A DNA stretch of 6,126 nt. Source: Spirochaetales bacterium (GTDB taxonomy: Bacteria; Spirochaetota; Spirochaetia; JABEVK01). Of the stretch, positions 5,741 to 6,126 are shown piece after piece (positions within the stretch are counted from its first letter, which is position 1; every line of letters begins with the position of its first letter). Location: contig JABEVL010000063.1 in the NCBI GenBank assembly GCA_013043995.1, forward strand, positions 1 to 6,126. The letters are read 5' to 3'. Under the pieces are notes generated by a model that searched no databases, was not told the DNA's origin, and was given only the letters and a program-made list of their open reading frames with translations. Made by a program: the position numbers and the translations under genes.

Positions 5741-6126
5741 ATGCGTGTTTGCGGACTATTACTAGGGCTTGCCCTGAGCATTTTTGTATCCTGCCAGGCC
5801 GAGACTTCTTCTGCGGCCCCAACGGCAAACCCGCCGTCTGCCGCCGCACCCGCGTCGGCGGCTGCTTCGACGCCAACCTCCACCCCGGCGGCGGGGTCAG
5901 AAACCTCCACGGCTGCCCCCATGACCCCCGCTGAGCTCGGACTTTCGGGGGCCCCGACCACCCCTTCGATCGACGCCGTTTTAACGACACCCCCCCCTCA
6001 AGACGGTATCTTTACCTGGCCGCAAATCCAGGCTCAGGTTGCCTGGGGTCTGGCCACCCACCTGAGAAATTATGACCTTGACGAGGCCCAATGGAACCAG
6101 GCAGTTCAAATTTACCAGGATAAAGC
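5741..6126 (+). CDS. Putative lipoprotein with Ala/Pro/Thr/Ser-rich linker, 3' part outside the window
   Basis: The frame opens at ATG 5741, 5 nt after a GAGG ribosome site, and runs off the right edge after 128 codons without a stop. A signal peptide with hydrophobic core LLLGLALSIFV ends in Phe15-Val-Ser-Cys18, a lipobox with Phe at -3. Phe is unusual for the enterobacterial consensus but accepted in spirochaetes. Residues 19-60 are a low-complexity Ala, Pro, Thr and Ser tether that would hold the folded part away from the membrane. From about residue 90 (FTWPQIQAQVAWGLATHL) the composition becomes normal and helical, suggesting the start of a folded domain that I cannot identify. The gene is divergent from the two-component unit and shares its 172-bp upstream region, so joint regulation is possible. 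Lipid attachment is probable; function is unknown. Confidence 0.75.
   Translation, partial: MRVCGLLLGLALSIFVSCQAETSSAAPTANPPSAAAPASAAASTPTSTPAAGSETSTAAPMTPAELGLSGAPTTPSIDAVLTTPPPQDGIFTWPQIQAQVAWGLATHLRNYDLDEAQWNQAVQIYQDK

Overview
The window looks like chromosomal DNA from a moderately GC-rich bacterium with strong Shine-Dalgarno sites and an occasional TTG start. Two weak signs point to a spirochaete. The secreted protein at 2348-3130 resembles a family I remember mainly from spirochaetes (I believe DUF6675). The lipoprotein at the right edge has Phe at position -3 of its lipobox, which the relaxed spirochaetal lipobox tolerates. This assignment is an inference from memory, not a database result.

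Layout: seven genes lie on the minus strand, read right to left, and one partial gene on the plus strand leaves the right edge. In minus-strand order they are: a 77-residue secreted acidic protein (5335-5568); an OmpR-type response regulator (4571-5257); its histidine kinase (3211-4566, starting 4 nt after the regulator stop); a 260-residue exported protein (2348-3130); a 371-residue flavodiiron-like protein that has lost nearly all iron ligands (1160-2275); a GFA-type zinc protein (548-1060); and an HXXEE-family membrane protein (1-521, C-terminus outside the window). Two of these genes, the HXXEE protein at the left edge and the lipoprotein at the right edge, have no stop codon inside the window.

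The right-hand block looks like a signalling unit: small secreted protein, then regulator, then sensor kinase, with regulator and kinase translationally coupled. A divergent lipoprotein gene shares a 172-bp intergenic region with this unit. That region holds a plausible promoter for the lipoprotein and an inverted repeat overlapping its -35 box. The left-hand GFA/HXXEE pair looks like a separate two-gene unit with its own candidate promoter. The two middle genes are in the same orientation with 72-98 bp gaps, and whether they share a transcript is undecided. No RNA genes, CRISPR arrays, insertion sequences or attachment sites were seen, and no intergenic stretch exceeds 300 bp.

The most interesting element is the flavodiiron-like protein. 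Its fold landmarks are preserved, but six of the seven metal-ligand positions are substituted, and its flavin phosphate loop is altered. This looks like a non-catalytic descendant kept for another role.
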